From contig CALXMW010000002.1 in NCBI GenBank assembly GCA_944389585.1, forward strand, positions 62,001 through 126,000: DNA of 64,000 nucleotides, written 5' to 3'. Shown in pieces: positions 56,946 through 64,000 of the stretch (position 1 is its first letter; each line of letters opens with the position of its first letter). The notes under the pieces were generated by a model. It did no database searches, had not been told where the DNA came from, and saw nothing but the letters and a program-made list of their open reading frames with translations. A program made the translations under genes and the position numbers. This stretch comes from an uncultured Kiritimatiellota bacterium (GTDB lineage: Bacteria; Verrucomicrobiota; Kiritimatiellia; RFP12; DVOR01).

Positions 56946-58049
56946 ATGGACAGCAAAATCGCCGAGATCCTCGACAACTTCGCCGTCAAAGGCACCCCCC
57001 TCGACGCCAAGCCCTTCGGCAGCGGCCACATCAACGACACCTACCTCGTCACCACCGAGGAACCCGACGGCACCCGCCACCAATACACCCTCCAGCGCAT
57101 CAACCACGCCGTCTTCCGCAAGCCCCAGCAGGTGATGGACAACATCGAGCGCACCCTCGCCCACCTCAACGCCAAAGCCCCCCAATTCCCCGGCGTCAGG
57201 ACCCTCTCCCTCGTCCTCACCCGCGAAAAACGCAACTGCGTGCGCACCTTCTCCGGCAAATGGTGGCGCCTCTACGACTACATCGACGGCGTCGAAAGCT
57301 ACGACAACGTCCGCGACCCCGACGTCGCCTTCGAGGCCGCCCGCGGCTTCGCCCAATTCCAAAACATGATGGCCGACCTCCCCCTCCCCCGCCTCCACGA
57401 GACCATCCCCTACTTCCACCACACCCCCATGCGCTACGCCACCCTCGAGGAAGCCGCCTACCAAGACATCCGCGGCCGCGCAGAGGAAGTCGCCGACGAA
57501 ATCGAGTTCGTCCGCAAACGCCGCCACCTCGTCGCCCACCTCCTCAACCGCTACCTCCGCGGCCAGATCCCCGAGCGCATCACCCACAACGACACCAAGA
57601 TCAACAACGCCCTCTTCGACCCCAACACCAAACGCTGCGTCGCCGTCGTCGACCTCGACACCGTCATGCCCGGCCTCGCCCTCTACGACTTCGGCGACCT
57701 CTGCCGCTCCACCTGCAACACCGCCGACGAATCCGAGCCCGACACCGACAGCGTCCAATTCGACCTGCGCATGTTCGAGGCCGTCACCGCCGGCTACCTC
57801 GACACCGCCCGCTTCCTCGTCCCCGCCGAGATCCAAGAGCTCGCCTTCTCCGCCTGGCTCCTCCCCTTCATGGTCGGCATCCGCTTCCTCACCGACTACC
57901 TCCAAGGCGACGTCTACTTCAAGACCCACTACCCCAAACAGAACGTCGACCGCTGCCGCACCCAATTCCGCCTCGCCCTGCGCATGGAAGAAGCCCGCGA
58001 GGAAATGCAGGCCATCGTCCAACGCGCCGCCAAAAAGGCCGGCCACTGA
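56946..58049 (+). CDS. NahK-like N-acetylhexosamine 1-kinase family, copy 2
   Basis: 367 residues, clear paralogue of the previous gene with the same motifs: G-S-G-H-I-N-D-T-Y, T-H-N-D-T-K-I-N-N, V-V-D-L-D-T-V-M-P-G, Y-D-F-G-D and the C-terminal T-D-Y-L-Q-G-D-x-Y-F. The two copies differ enough for distinct sugar specificity. AGGAGAA precedes the ATG. It precedes nagB by 32 bases. Confidence 0.82.
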   Translation: MDSKIAEILDNFAVKGTPLDAKPFGSGHINDTYLVTTEEPDGTRHQYTLQRINHAVFRKPQQVMDNIERTLAHLNAKAPQFPGVRTLSLVLTREKRNCVRTFSGKWWRLYDYIDGVESYDNVRDPDVAFEAARGFAQFQNMMADLPLPRLHETIPYFHHTPMRYATLEEAAYQDIRGRAEEVADEIEFVRKRRHLVAHLLNRYLRGQIPERITHNDTKINNALFDPNTKRCVAVVDLDTVMPGLALYDFGDLCRSTCNTADESEPDTDSVQFDLRMFEAVTAGYLDTARFLVPAEIQELAFSAWLLPFMVGIRFLTDYLQGDVYFKTHYPKQNVDRCRTQFRLALRMEEAREEMQAIVQRAAKKAGH

Positions 58050-58081
58050 ACCCCTTCCCTCGAAAACCGAAAGGACACACC

Positions 58082-58867
58082 ATGAAAGTCGCAATCGTCC
58101 AGAACCCCGAAGAAGGCAGCCGCCTGGCCGCCAGCATCTTCATTGACCAGGTGAAGCAAAACCCCAAGACCGTCCTCGGCCTGGCCACCGGCTCCACCCC
58201 CGTCAAAATGTACAAGCTCCTTGCGGACGCCTGCAAGGCCGGCGCAGTCTCCTTCAAGGACTGCCAGAGCTTCAACCTCGACGAGTACCTCGGCCTCGCC
58301 CCCGAGCACGACCAAAGCTACCACTACTTCATGAAGACCCAGCTCTTCGACCACATCGACATCGATCAGGCCAAGACCCACGTCCCCGACGGCCTCGCCA
58401 AGGACATCGGCAAATCCTGCCGCGCCTACGAAGAGGCCATCAAGGCCGCCGGCGGCATCGACATCCAGCTCCTGGGCATCGGCTCCGACGGCCACATCGC
58501 CTTCAACGAGCCCGGCTGCTCCCTTGCCTGCCGCACCCACAGCCAGGTCCTCACCCAGCAAACCATCCACGACAACGCCCGCCTCTTCTTCCACGACAAA
58601 ATCGAGGAAGTCCCCACCCAAGCCGTCACCATGGGCATCGGCACCATCATGGACGCGCGCAAAGTCGTCCTCCTCGCCTTCGGCAAAGGCAAGCAAGACG
58701 CCATCGCCGGCCTCGTCGAAGGCCCCGTCACCGCCATGTGCCCCTGCTCCGCCCTCCAATACCACAACGACTGCATCGTCATCTGCGACGAAGAGGCCGC
58801 CGGCAAGCTCCGCAACAAGGACTACTACAAATACATCTTCTCCCAGACCGGCACCTCCAACGTCTGA
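58082..58867 (+). CDS. nagB: Glucosamine-6-phosphate deaminase
   Basis: 261 residues, normal length. L-A-T-G-S-T-P phosphate loop (35-41), F-N-L-D-E-Y (Asp67), G-I-G-S-D-G-H-I-A-F-N-E-P active-site segment, and T-M-G-I-G-T-I near residue 185. It converts glucosamine 6-phosphate to fructose 6-phosphate and ammonia, feeding host amino sugars to glycolysis. Third gene of the operon; a strong terminator follows. Confidence 0.96.
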   Translation: MKVAIVQNPEEGSRLAASIFIDQVKQNPKTVLGLATGSTPVKMYKLLADACKAGAVSFKDCQSFNLDEYLGLAPEHDQSYHYFMKTQLFDHIDIDQAKTHVPDGLAKDIGKSCRAYEEAIKAAGGIDIQLLGIGSDGHIAFNEPGCSLACRTHSQVLTQQTIHDNARLFFHDKIEEVPTQAVTMGIGTIMDARKVVLLAFGKGKQDAIAGLVEGPVTAMCPCSALQYHNDCIVICDEEAAGKLRNKDYYKYIFSQTGTSNV

Positions 58868-58889
58868 GACCCTTCCCATCCCCTCGAAA

Positions 58890-58913
58890 GGCGCGGACCT
58901 CCGCGCCTTTTTT
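58890..58913 (+). terminator. Terminator of the kinase-nagB operon
   Basis: GGCGCGGA with TCCGCGCC around a CC loop and a T6 run. Confidence 0.9.
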
Positions 58914-59088
58914 GTCCCCCGCCGCCCCCCGCGGGCACACGCGGGCGGCCCCGCGCCGGGACGGCCCCTGCGAAGGGCCGCGGGGGCTTTTGCTTGAAGG
59001 CGTGGCGGAAGGCGCGCATTCAGGCGGCGGCGGCCCGCCGCGGATCCCGGGCAGGAAGGTGTCCGCCGCCATTGAAAGGAACAAACAC

Positions 59089-59691
59089 ATGAAAAAGAGC
59101 GCAGCGCTCGCGTCTGTGGCCCTCTGTGCGTTGGTGGCGATGACCGGTTGCCAATCGATCAACACCAGCGACGCCGGCAACATGACCATCAACCCCCAAA
59201 CCTCCGGCCCCGTCGACCGCTATCGCCCGCTCTATAAGGTGGACGAGGCCAAGACCGTCACCGGCAACGCGAAGATCCACTGCCTCTTCGGCCTCTTCAC
59301 GTGGGGCGGCAAGGGCACCGCCGACTACGCGGACTTCTTCAACCAGGACGACTCCTTCCTCGCGAAGCTCCTCCCCAACCCCAAGGCCACCGGCGCGAAG
59401 TCCGCCTTCTACGATGCCTGCGTCGCCAACAAGTGCGACTCCCTCGTCGCCTCCCGCTACACCATCAAGACCACCGACTACATCGTCTACGCCCAGTATG
59501 ACATCACCGTCAAGGGTTATCCCGCCATCCAGACGGGCATCGAGACGATCAAGCCCGTCCCCTACTACATCGACTTCTCGACCGGCAAGGTCGTGATCCT
59601 CGAAAAGTTCGTGGACATGGTCAACGTCGGCTACGAGCCGAGCGGCGTCAATGACCCCAGCCCCGGCGTCAAAGGCGGCTTCCTCTTCTGA
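59089..59691 (+). CDS. Lipoprotein of unknown function
   Basis: 200 residues. Signal peptide with lipobox V-A-M-T-G-C, then Q-S-I-N-T. The mature chain contains I-H-C-L-F-G-L-F-T-W-G and C-D-S-L-V-A-S-R-Y, reminiscent of small TRL-like or DUF lipoproteins, but I do not make a firm match. Ribosome site GAAAGGA. The 220 bases upstream are GC-rich with imperfect hairpins (one at about 58960-58995) and no gene. Confidence 0.75.
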   Translation: MKKSAALASVALCALVAMTGCQSINTSDAGNMTINPQTSGPVDRYRPLYKVDEAKTVTGNAKIHCLFGLFTWGGKGTADYADFFNQDDSFLAKLLPNPKATGAKSAFYDACVANKCDSLVASRYTIKTTDYIVYAQYDITVKGYPAIQTGIETIKPVPYYIDFSTGKVVILEKFVDMVNVGYEPSGVNDPSPGVKGGFLF

Positions 59692-59783
59692 GCCATCCCG
59701 GGCGCTCCCGCGCCTGACCCATGGGGCGGCGCCCGGCGAAAGCCGGCCCGCCCCTTTCCCTTCACCCCAAAAAGGAGCCCCCC

Positions 59784-60488
59784 ATGCGGCGTTTTCTCCT
59801 CCTGCTCTCCGTGGCCCTGCCGGTCCTCACCCACGCCGATTCCGCCCCCTCCCTGAAAGGCACCTGGCGCGCCTACGTCACCACCCAGGGCATCGTCACG
59901 GGGCGGACGGACACGCGCTACGTCTTCGGCGACCTCGGCTGGGCCATCCGCGACGCCACCGGCGCACACCCACAGGATTGGTACCGCGTGGAAGACGGCA
60001 AACTCCTCCTTCGCCCCGCGGCTGACGCCTTCCCCGCCGGCTTCGACGCCGCCGATGCGGCCCTCACCTTCAACCTGGAAAAGGACGCCAGCGCCTTCGG
60101 CCTCTCCATGCCCGGCACGAACCGACACGCCCTCCGCTTCGAACGCGAAGAGACCCGCCCCGAACTCTCCGCCAAAGACGTGACGGGCCGCTACCGCCTG
60201 GAACAGCGCCGCCTCGGCTCCGACGAACGCCGCGACGCGCCCTTCACCGTCAACCTCGCCGCCGACGGCACCTACCGCCTGGAAAGCCTCCCCCCCGTCA
60301 CGGCCCCCTACGCCACCGGCCGCTACGAAGTGCACGACGACACGCTGACGCTCATCCCCGCCACCCCCTCCGGCGGCCTCTGGGACAAGCCCACCTTCTT
60401 CCCCTACCACGGCACGCTCGTCTACGAAAGCCGCTCCGCCGCCGTCCGCCTCATCCCCCTCCCCAAGCCCGACAGCCCCAAACCCTGA
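59784..60488 (+). CDS. Secreted protein of unknown function
   Basis: 234 residues. Signal peptide M-R-R-F-L-L-L-L-S-V-A-L cut near T-H-A-D. Two lipocalin-like halves are suggested by L-K-G-T-W-R-A-Y and V-T-G-R-Y-R-L-E, each a G-x-(W/Y) strand start at about 25 and 132. AAAGGAG precedes the ATG. It may be co-transcribed with the lipoprotein 92 bases upstream. No family name can be supported. Confidence 0.65.
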   Translation: MRRFLLLLSVALPVLTHADSAPSLKGTWRAYVTTQGIVTGRTDTRYVFGDLGWAIRDATGAHPQDWYRVEDGKLLLRPAADAFPAGFDAADAALTFNLEKDASAFGLSMPGTNRHALRFEREETRPELSAKDVTGRYRLEQRRLGSDERRDAPFTVNLAADGTYRLESLPPVTAPYATGRYEVHDDTLTLIPATPSGGLWDKPTFFPYHGTLVYESRSAAVRLIPLPKPDSPKP

Positions 60489-60513
60489 CCGCCCCCGGGC
60501 GCCCCACCACGCA

Positions 60514-60547
60514 AAAAGGCCCGTTCCGCAAAGAACGGGCCTTTTTG
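60514..60547. terminator. Bidirectional terminator
   Basis: A5, GGCCCGTTC stem, six-base loop, GAACGGGCC, T5. It serves the secreted protein gene (+) and the RRM gene (-). Confidence 0.9.
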
Positions 60548-60581
60548 CCTATCCACGCGCCGCAGACCGCGGCGCGCGCGC

Positions 60582-61010
60582 TCACCACTGCGATTCCGGC
60601 GGCGCGTCGTCGTAATCCCGGCGGCCATACCCGCCGCGGCGCGGGCCCCCGCGCCCACCGCCAAAACCGCCGCGCGGCCCCCGCGGGCGATCCCCGTAAG
60701 GCCGCCGCGGACGCTCCCCATAGCCCCCGCGCCCACCGTCAAACGGGCGGCGCGGCCGCTCCTCGCGCGGATGCGGCTGGGACTCGTTCACCCGCAACGG
60801 GCGCCCGTCCAGCTCCGCCCCGTTGAGCGCGGCGATGGCCGCGTTGGCCTCCTCCGCGTTGGGCATCTCCACAAAGCCGAAGCCCTTGGAGCGGTTCGTC
60901 ATGCGGTCGGTCACGACATGCGCGGAGGTCACCTCCCCATACGCCGCAAAAGCGGCGCGGAGGCCCTCGTCGTCCGTCGCGTAGGCAAGATTGCCGACAT
61001 AAATATCCAT
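60582..61010 (-). CDS. RRM-type RNA-binding protein with Arg/Gly-rich tail
   Basis: 142 residues. One RNA recognition motif (2-80) with RNP2 I-Y-V-G-N-L (3-8) and RNP1 K-G-F-G-F-V-E-M (42-49); then a tail of R-R-P and G-G-R-G-G repeats. This resembles cyanobacterial and PVC-group cold-inducible Rbp proteins that bind RNA in the cytoplasm. ATG at 61010 has AGGAA upstream; a longer start is unsupported. The leader is about 110 bases, which could host temperature-dependent control. Confidence 0.92.
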   Translation of the reverse strand: MDIYVGNLAYATDDEGLRAAFAAYGEVTSAHVVTDRMTNRSKGFGFVEMPNAEEANAAIAALNGAELDGRPLRVNESQPHPREERPRRPFDGGRGGYGERPRRPYGDRPRGPRGGFGGGRGGPRRGGYGRRDYDDAPPESQW

Positions 61011-61124
61011 CTGGATACGCTTCCTGTTTGCCGCGGCGTACTGTCTTTGGCGCGCACCCCGCCTCGGCAAAGGAGGAGGCCCGCAGGTTCACCCAGAGGG
61101 GACGCCCCCTCTCAAACACATTGC

Positions 61125-61130
61125 CTTATA
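61125..61130 (-). promoter_or_regulatory. Extended -10 promoter of the RRM gene
   Basis: GTATGC-TATAAG on the minus strand; -35 not clear at optimal spacing. Confidence 0.5.
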
Positions 61131-61170
61131 GCATACCCCATTTCGCGCGCCGAACGCAAGCGCAAAGAAC

Positions 61171-61206
61171 GGGAAAACGGAGAACGGAAAACGGAAAACG
61201 GAAAAC
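61171..61206. repeat. Short tandem repeat CGGAAAA
   Basis: About four to five units of seven bases, the first imperfect (CGGAGAA). It belongs to the 811-base gap 61011-61821 which holds only repeats, the RRM promoter and a terminator. Confidence 0.7.
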
Positions 61207-61220
61207 GCCCCTGCGGGGCG

Positions 61221-61321
61221 ACAGGCAACCCGCCGTCCTAGCTGTCCCAGTCGTCCCAGCCTGGCGCCGCCAACCCTGCCGCGCACTGGGACCACTGGGA
61301 CCACTGAGACAACTGGGACGG
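61221..61321 (-). mobile_element. Degenerate MITE-like repeat, copy D
   Basis: GTCCCAG units at the left, a short GC-rich centre with GGCGCCGCCAA, and CTGGGACCA units at the right. It is a shorter version of the island elements at 20389, 21331 and 26170. Confidence 0.5.
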
Positions 61322-61377
61322 GCAACGCCCCCCAGCCGTCCTCCTCTCTGCCCACCCAGTCCGTCGCCCGCTTGGCG

Positions 61378-61770
61378 GGTGCCACGCCGTGTGCCAGGCA
61401 CGTCGCAGACGTGCCGCGGGTCGTCGCTGCGCGGGCTATCACAAAGGCTCAGAGAATCACAAAGGACACAAAGTCTTTTGGGGTGCCTGTCAGGCACGTC
61501 CGGCGGACGTGCCGCGGGTGCAGGGGGAGCTTCCCCCTGCCGGGGTTCAAGGGGCGGCGCCCCTTGCCTCTCCCTCCTCATTCCCCATCTTCCCTTCCCC
61601 CTTTTCCTTTTTCCTTCTCCCCTTGCGTCCTTTGTGTCCTTCGTGTCCTTTGTGATTTCCCTTTCCCCCGTGTCCCTCTGCGTGGCCTCTGTGGCCTCTG
61701 TGGTCTTCCCCGGCGTCGTCCTTCCTTTGTGTCCTTCGTGTCCTTTGTGATTTCAGTTCGCCGTTCGCAA
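61378..61770 (+). repeat. Dispersed composite repeat, copies 2 and 3
   Basis: GGCACGTC-NNN-GACGTGCC palindromes followed by GCGGG at about 61397-61420 and 61493-61518, GGTGCAGGGGGAGC, a C/T-rich tract (about 61565-61620), and two blocks of TTTGTGTCCTTCGTGTCC (about 61628-61660 and 61731-61755). The order mirrors the murD-rodA copy in reverse. No gene is seen. Confidence 0.65.
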
Positions 61771-61774
61771 TAAG

Positions 61775-61805
61775 CAGGCGGCCCCGGGTGCGGGGCCGCC
61801 TGTTT
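61775..61805 (-). terminator. Terminator of the BY-kinase gene
   Basis: CAGGCGGCCCCG stem with a GGTG loop; on the minus strand followed by CTTATTG. Moderate T content only. Confidence 0.6.
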
Positions 61806-61821
61806 GTCTCTGAGTGGGGGG

Positions 61822-64000
61822 TTATTCGTCGTCGGTGGCGAGGTCGTCGTCGACGGGGCGGTCGTCAGGGGAGAGGGGGGTGTCCTTGGCGGCGTTTGGG
61901 TCGACGGTGAAGGGGCCTTTGGGGGCGTCCTTGGCGTCCTTGGCGGCGGGGGCGTCTGGCTTGCGGCGGGAGGCGTGGCGGTGGGCGCGGGCATCCTCGG
62001 CGGCGTTTTCGGCGGCGGCGGCGCGGGATTCGCGGGGGATGTAGGTGCTGGTGGCGTAGCCGTAGCGGGAGGAGTAGTTGCCGAACCCGCCCCAGCGGCC
62101 GAAGTCGACGTTGTTGACGACGACGCCGAGGATTTTGGCACCGACCTCGGTAAGGCGCCTGGAGGCGAACTGGATGGGCCCGAAGCGGGTCTTGTCGGGG
62201 GTGGCGACGAGGAGGACGGAATCAACGAGGTTGGCCAGGACGATGACGTCGCCCACGAGGCCGAAGGGCGGGGAGTCGATGACGATATGGTCGTAGTTCT
62301 TGCGGGCCCAGGCGAAGAAGTCGGTGATGATGTCGGCGCCCATGAGGACGGACGGGCTGATGGAGCCGGAGGCGCGGGAGAAGACGACGTGGAGGTTGGG
62401 GACCTGGCAGTCTTGGGGGAGGGTGTCGAAGAGCGCGGCGTCGTTGCGCGCGAGGGTGTGGGGGAGGGAGGCGAAGGTGTCGTTGGCGCGCTCGAAGATG
62501 CCGGCGAGGCGGGGGCGGCGCATGTCGAAGTCCACCAGGAGGGTCTTCTGGCCGGATTGGGCGTAGGCGATGGCGAGGTTGACGGCGGTGCAGGTCTTGC
62601 CCTCGGCGGGCTGGGTGGACATGCAGAGGATGGCTTTGGTGAGGCCGTGGTAGCGGGGGGAGTCGAGGAGGTTGCGGAGTCCGGCCATGGATTCGGCGTA
62701 TTGGGAGAAGGGCTCGTTGTGCATGGTGAGGGCCACCTGGGCGCGCTGTTTGCGCCGGAGGTGGGGGAAGACGACGAGGGCCTTGAGGCGGAGGCGTTGC
62801 TCGATGTCGGCGACGCCGACGAGCTTGTCTTCCATATGGTCGAGGAGGAGGACGAAGAGGGTGCCGAAGAGGAGGCCCAGGAAGACGCCGGCGGTGAAGA
62901 TGATGTAGGGGTTGGGGCTGGCGGGCTCCTCGGGGGGGATGGCCTCTTTGACGGGGCGGATGGTGGCGGCGTTCTCGTCGGCCTTGAGGCGGGCGACGCG
63001 GGCGCGCTCGCGGAGGTCGGCGGTCTTGCCGATTTCGATGTCGCGGGTGCGCTCGAGCTGCTGGATGGACATCTCGGCGGAGATGATGGCGCTGTCGAGC
63101 TCGATGATCTGGGCGCGGACGGTGGCGGCCTCCTCGACGACGGGCTGGCGCTGGTTCTCCAGGAAGCGGAGCTGGGCCTTGCCGGTCTCGTAGGCGCGCT
63201 GGGCGGTCTCGACGAACTGCTCGCGGTAGACCTCGACCTCGCGCTCCTTGACGCGGATGTCGGGGTGGTTCTCGGTGAGGCGGATGAGGAGGGTGCGCTT
63301 CTCCATCACGGCGCTCTGCCAGCGCTCGTAGGCCGCGTCGATCTCGCCGGAGCGCTCGATGCTGGTGGGGATGGAGCCGAACTTGGTGGGGTCGTCCTTG
63401 ACGATGGCCAGGGCCAGGAGCAGCTCCTTGGCCACGGCAATCTGCTGCTCCAGCTCGATGGAGCGCGCGTCGAGGGCGGAGAGGCGGTTCTGCACCTTCT
63501 CGCGCTCGCGGTTCAGGTTCTCGATGCGCTGGGATTTGCGCAGGTCGAGGAGCTCCTTCTCCACCTGGTCGAGGATGCGCTCCTCTTGGTCGAGGGTGGT
63601 GGTGAGGAAGGCCACGGCGTCCTCGGCGGCGGCCTTGTTCTGCTCGCCCATGAAGGTCTCGCAGACGGAGACGTAGGCGTTGGCCAGGTCGGCGGCCAGG
63701 TCGGGGTCGCCGGCGGTGACGGTGACGCAGACGAGGCGCGAGCGCGGCAGCAGCTCCATCTCGGTGTCCTCGTCCAAAATCTTGAGGAGGGTCTCGGTGG
63801 CGACGCCGCTGTCGGTGTGCTTGGTGCGGTAAAGGTTGACGACGCTCTGCTGCACGCCCGGCGTCCGGAACTGCGTGGAGCGGGTGTTGAAGACCGACTG
63901 CAGGGAGTTCTCCGTCCCGCCATAGCCGTTGTCGGCGTAAAGGTTGCCGGCCACGAGCGACGAGCCCTGGATGGTCATCTCGTAATACGCCTCGGCCTCG
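61822..64000 (-). CDS. Wzc-like polysaccharide co-polymerase/BY-kinase, 5' end outside the window
   Basis: 725 residues visible; the frame stays open to the edge. N-terminal Wzz-type chain-length domain and a long coiled coil (about 130-340), a membrane segment (Y-I-I-F-T-A-G-V-F-L-G-L-L-F-G), then the kinase: Walker A S-T-Q-P-A-E-G-K-T, Walker A' L-L-V-D-F-D-M-R-R-P and Walker B H-I-V-I-D-S-P-P. A tyrosine cluster (Y-S-S-R-Y-G-Y-A-T-S-T-Y) follows, the usual autophosphorylation site, and then an acidic, disordered tail. It controls exopolysaccharide export; such loci often hold the exosortase that processes PEP-CTERM proteins. Confidence 0.92.
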   Translation of the reverse strand, partial: EAEAYYEMTIQGSSLVAGNLYADNGYGGTENSLQSVFNTRSTQFRTPGVQQSVVNLYRTKHTDSGVATETLLKILDEDTEMELLPRSRLVCVTVTAGDPDLAADLANAYVSVCETFMGEQNKAAAEDAVAFLTTTLDQEERILDQVEKELLDLRKSQRIENLNREREKVQNRLSALDARSIELEQQIAVAKELLLALAIVKDDPTKFGSIPTSIERSGEIDAAYERWQSAVMEKRTLLIRLTENHPDIRVKEREVEVYREQFVETAQRAYETGKAQLRFLENQRQPVVEEAATVRAQIIELDSAIISAEMSIQQLERTRDIEIGKTADLRERARVARLKADENAATIRPVKEAIPPEEPASPNPYIIFTAGVFLGLLFGTLFVLLLDHMEDKLVGVADIEQRLRLKALVVFPHLRRKQRAQVALTMHNEPFSQYAESMAGLRNLLDSPRYHGLTKAILCMSTQPAEGKTCTAVNLAIAYAQSGQKTLLVDFDMRRPRLAGIFERANDTFASLPHTLARNDAALFDTLPQDCQVPNLHVVFSRASGSISPSVLMGADIITDFFAWARKNYDHIVIDSPPFGLVGDVIVLANLVDSVLLVATPDKTRFGPIQFASRRLTEVGAKILGVVVNNVDFGRWGGFGNYSSRYGYATSTYIPRESRAAAAENAAEDARAHRHASRRKPDAPAAKDAKDAPKGPFTVDPNAAKDTPLSPDDRPVDDDLATDDE

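Noticed and set aside
58914..59088. Structured RNA in the GC-rich gap before the lipoprotein
   Set aside because: Hairpins are present but imperfect and expected at this GC content; no known RNA motif is recognised.

Overview
The window is about 70 percent GC over most of its length. It looks like chromosomal DNA of an anaerobic, Gram-negative-type bacterium of the PVC group, most likely a host-associated Kiritimatiellota/Verrucomicrobiota lineage. This is inferred from family content only: an LptD-like outer-membrane protein, several PEP-CTERM proteins sharing one nearly invariant C-terminal tag, an exported sulfatase, an oxygen-sensitive [FeFe] hydrogenase, and amino-sugar catabolism genes that would suit mucin or other host glycans.

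Layout. 1-4.6 kb (+): end of a HIT protein, a TIM-barrel epimerase-like protein, a CPA2-type cation/proton antiporter and threonine synthase, joined by overlapping start/stop codons. 4.6-15.7 kb (mostly -): a SEDS-family protein, a sulfatase, an ankyrin lipoprotein and a SHOCT-like lipoprotein, then a flavodoxin (+) and a large LamG-like secreted protein. 15.9-19.0 kb (-): yajC-secDF-tRNA-Ser. 19.1-30.06 kb: a lower-GC accessory island. 30.1-42 kb (+): ruvB, a GspG-like/TPR pair, murD, rodA, rng, lptD and tRNA-Arg. 42-47 kb (+): a fifth PEP-CTERM gene and a three-subunit NAD-linked [FeFe] hydrogenase operon. 47-52.3 kb (-): a large secreted protein, an OppC-like permease with a huge insert, an OppD-like ATPase and cytidine deaminase. 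52.4-60.5 kb (+): nitroreductase-like protein, uvrB, an ArsR regulator, tRNA-Leu, two tandem NahK-like sugar kinases with nagB, a lipoprotein and a secreted protein. 60.6-64 kb (-): an RRM protein and a Wzc-like BY-kinase cut by the window edge.

The most interesting part is the island. It carries four paralogous two-repeat exported proteins (cassettes 1 to 4), each followed by a small PEP-CTERM protein gene. All four share a 34-bp core spanning the end of the signal peptide and the start of the mature protein. Only cassette 2 has a start codon, ribosome site and signal peptide in front of the core; the other three begin at the core behind a G-poor non-coding leader. The cores are placed symmetrically: 1 right, 2 left, [promoter plus signal peptide], 3 right, 4 left. 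Inversion between cores would connect the single central promoter/signal-peptide segment in frame to another cassette. This reads like a surface-protein switch with the logic of the Campylobacter fetus sap locus, built here from unrelated proteins. It is an inference from architecture; no recombinase gene is visible in the island.

Other recurring themes are: long poly-G/poly-C tracts in the spacers of two promoters that drive exported proteins; a strong preference for extended -10 promoters (TGC or TGG directly before the hexamer), with several -10 boxes so close to the ATG that the mRNAs should be leaderless; tRNA genes placed as operon tails; and two families of dispersed non-coding repeats.
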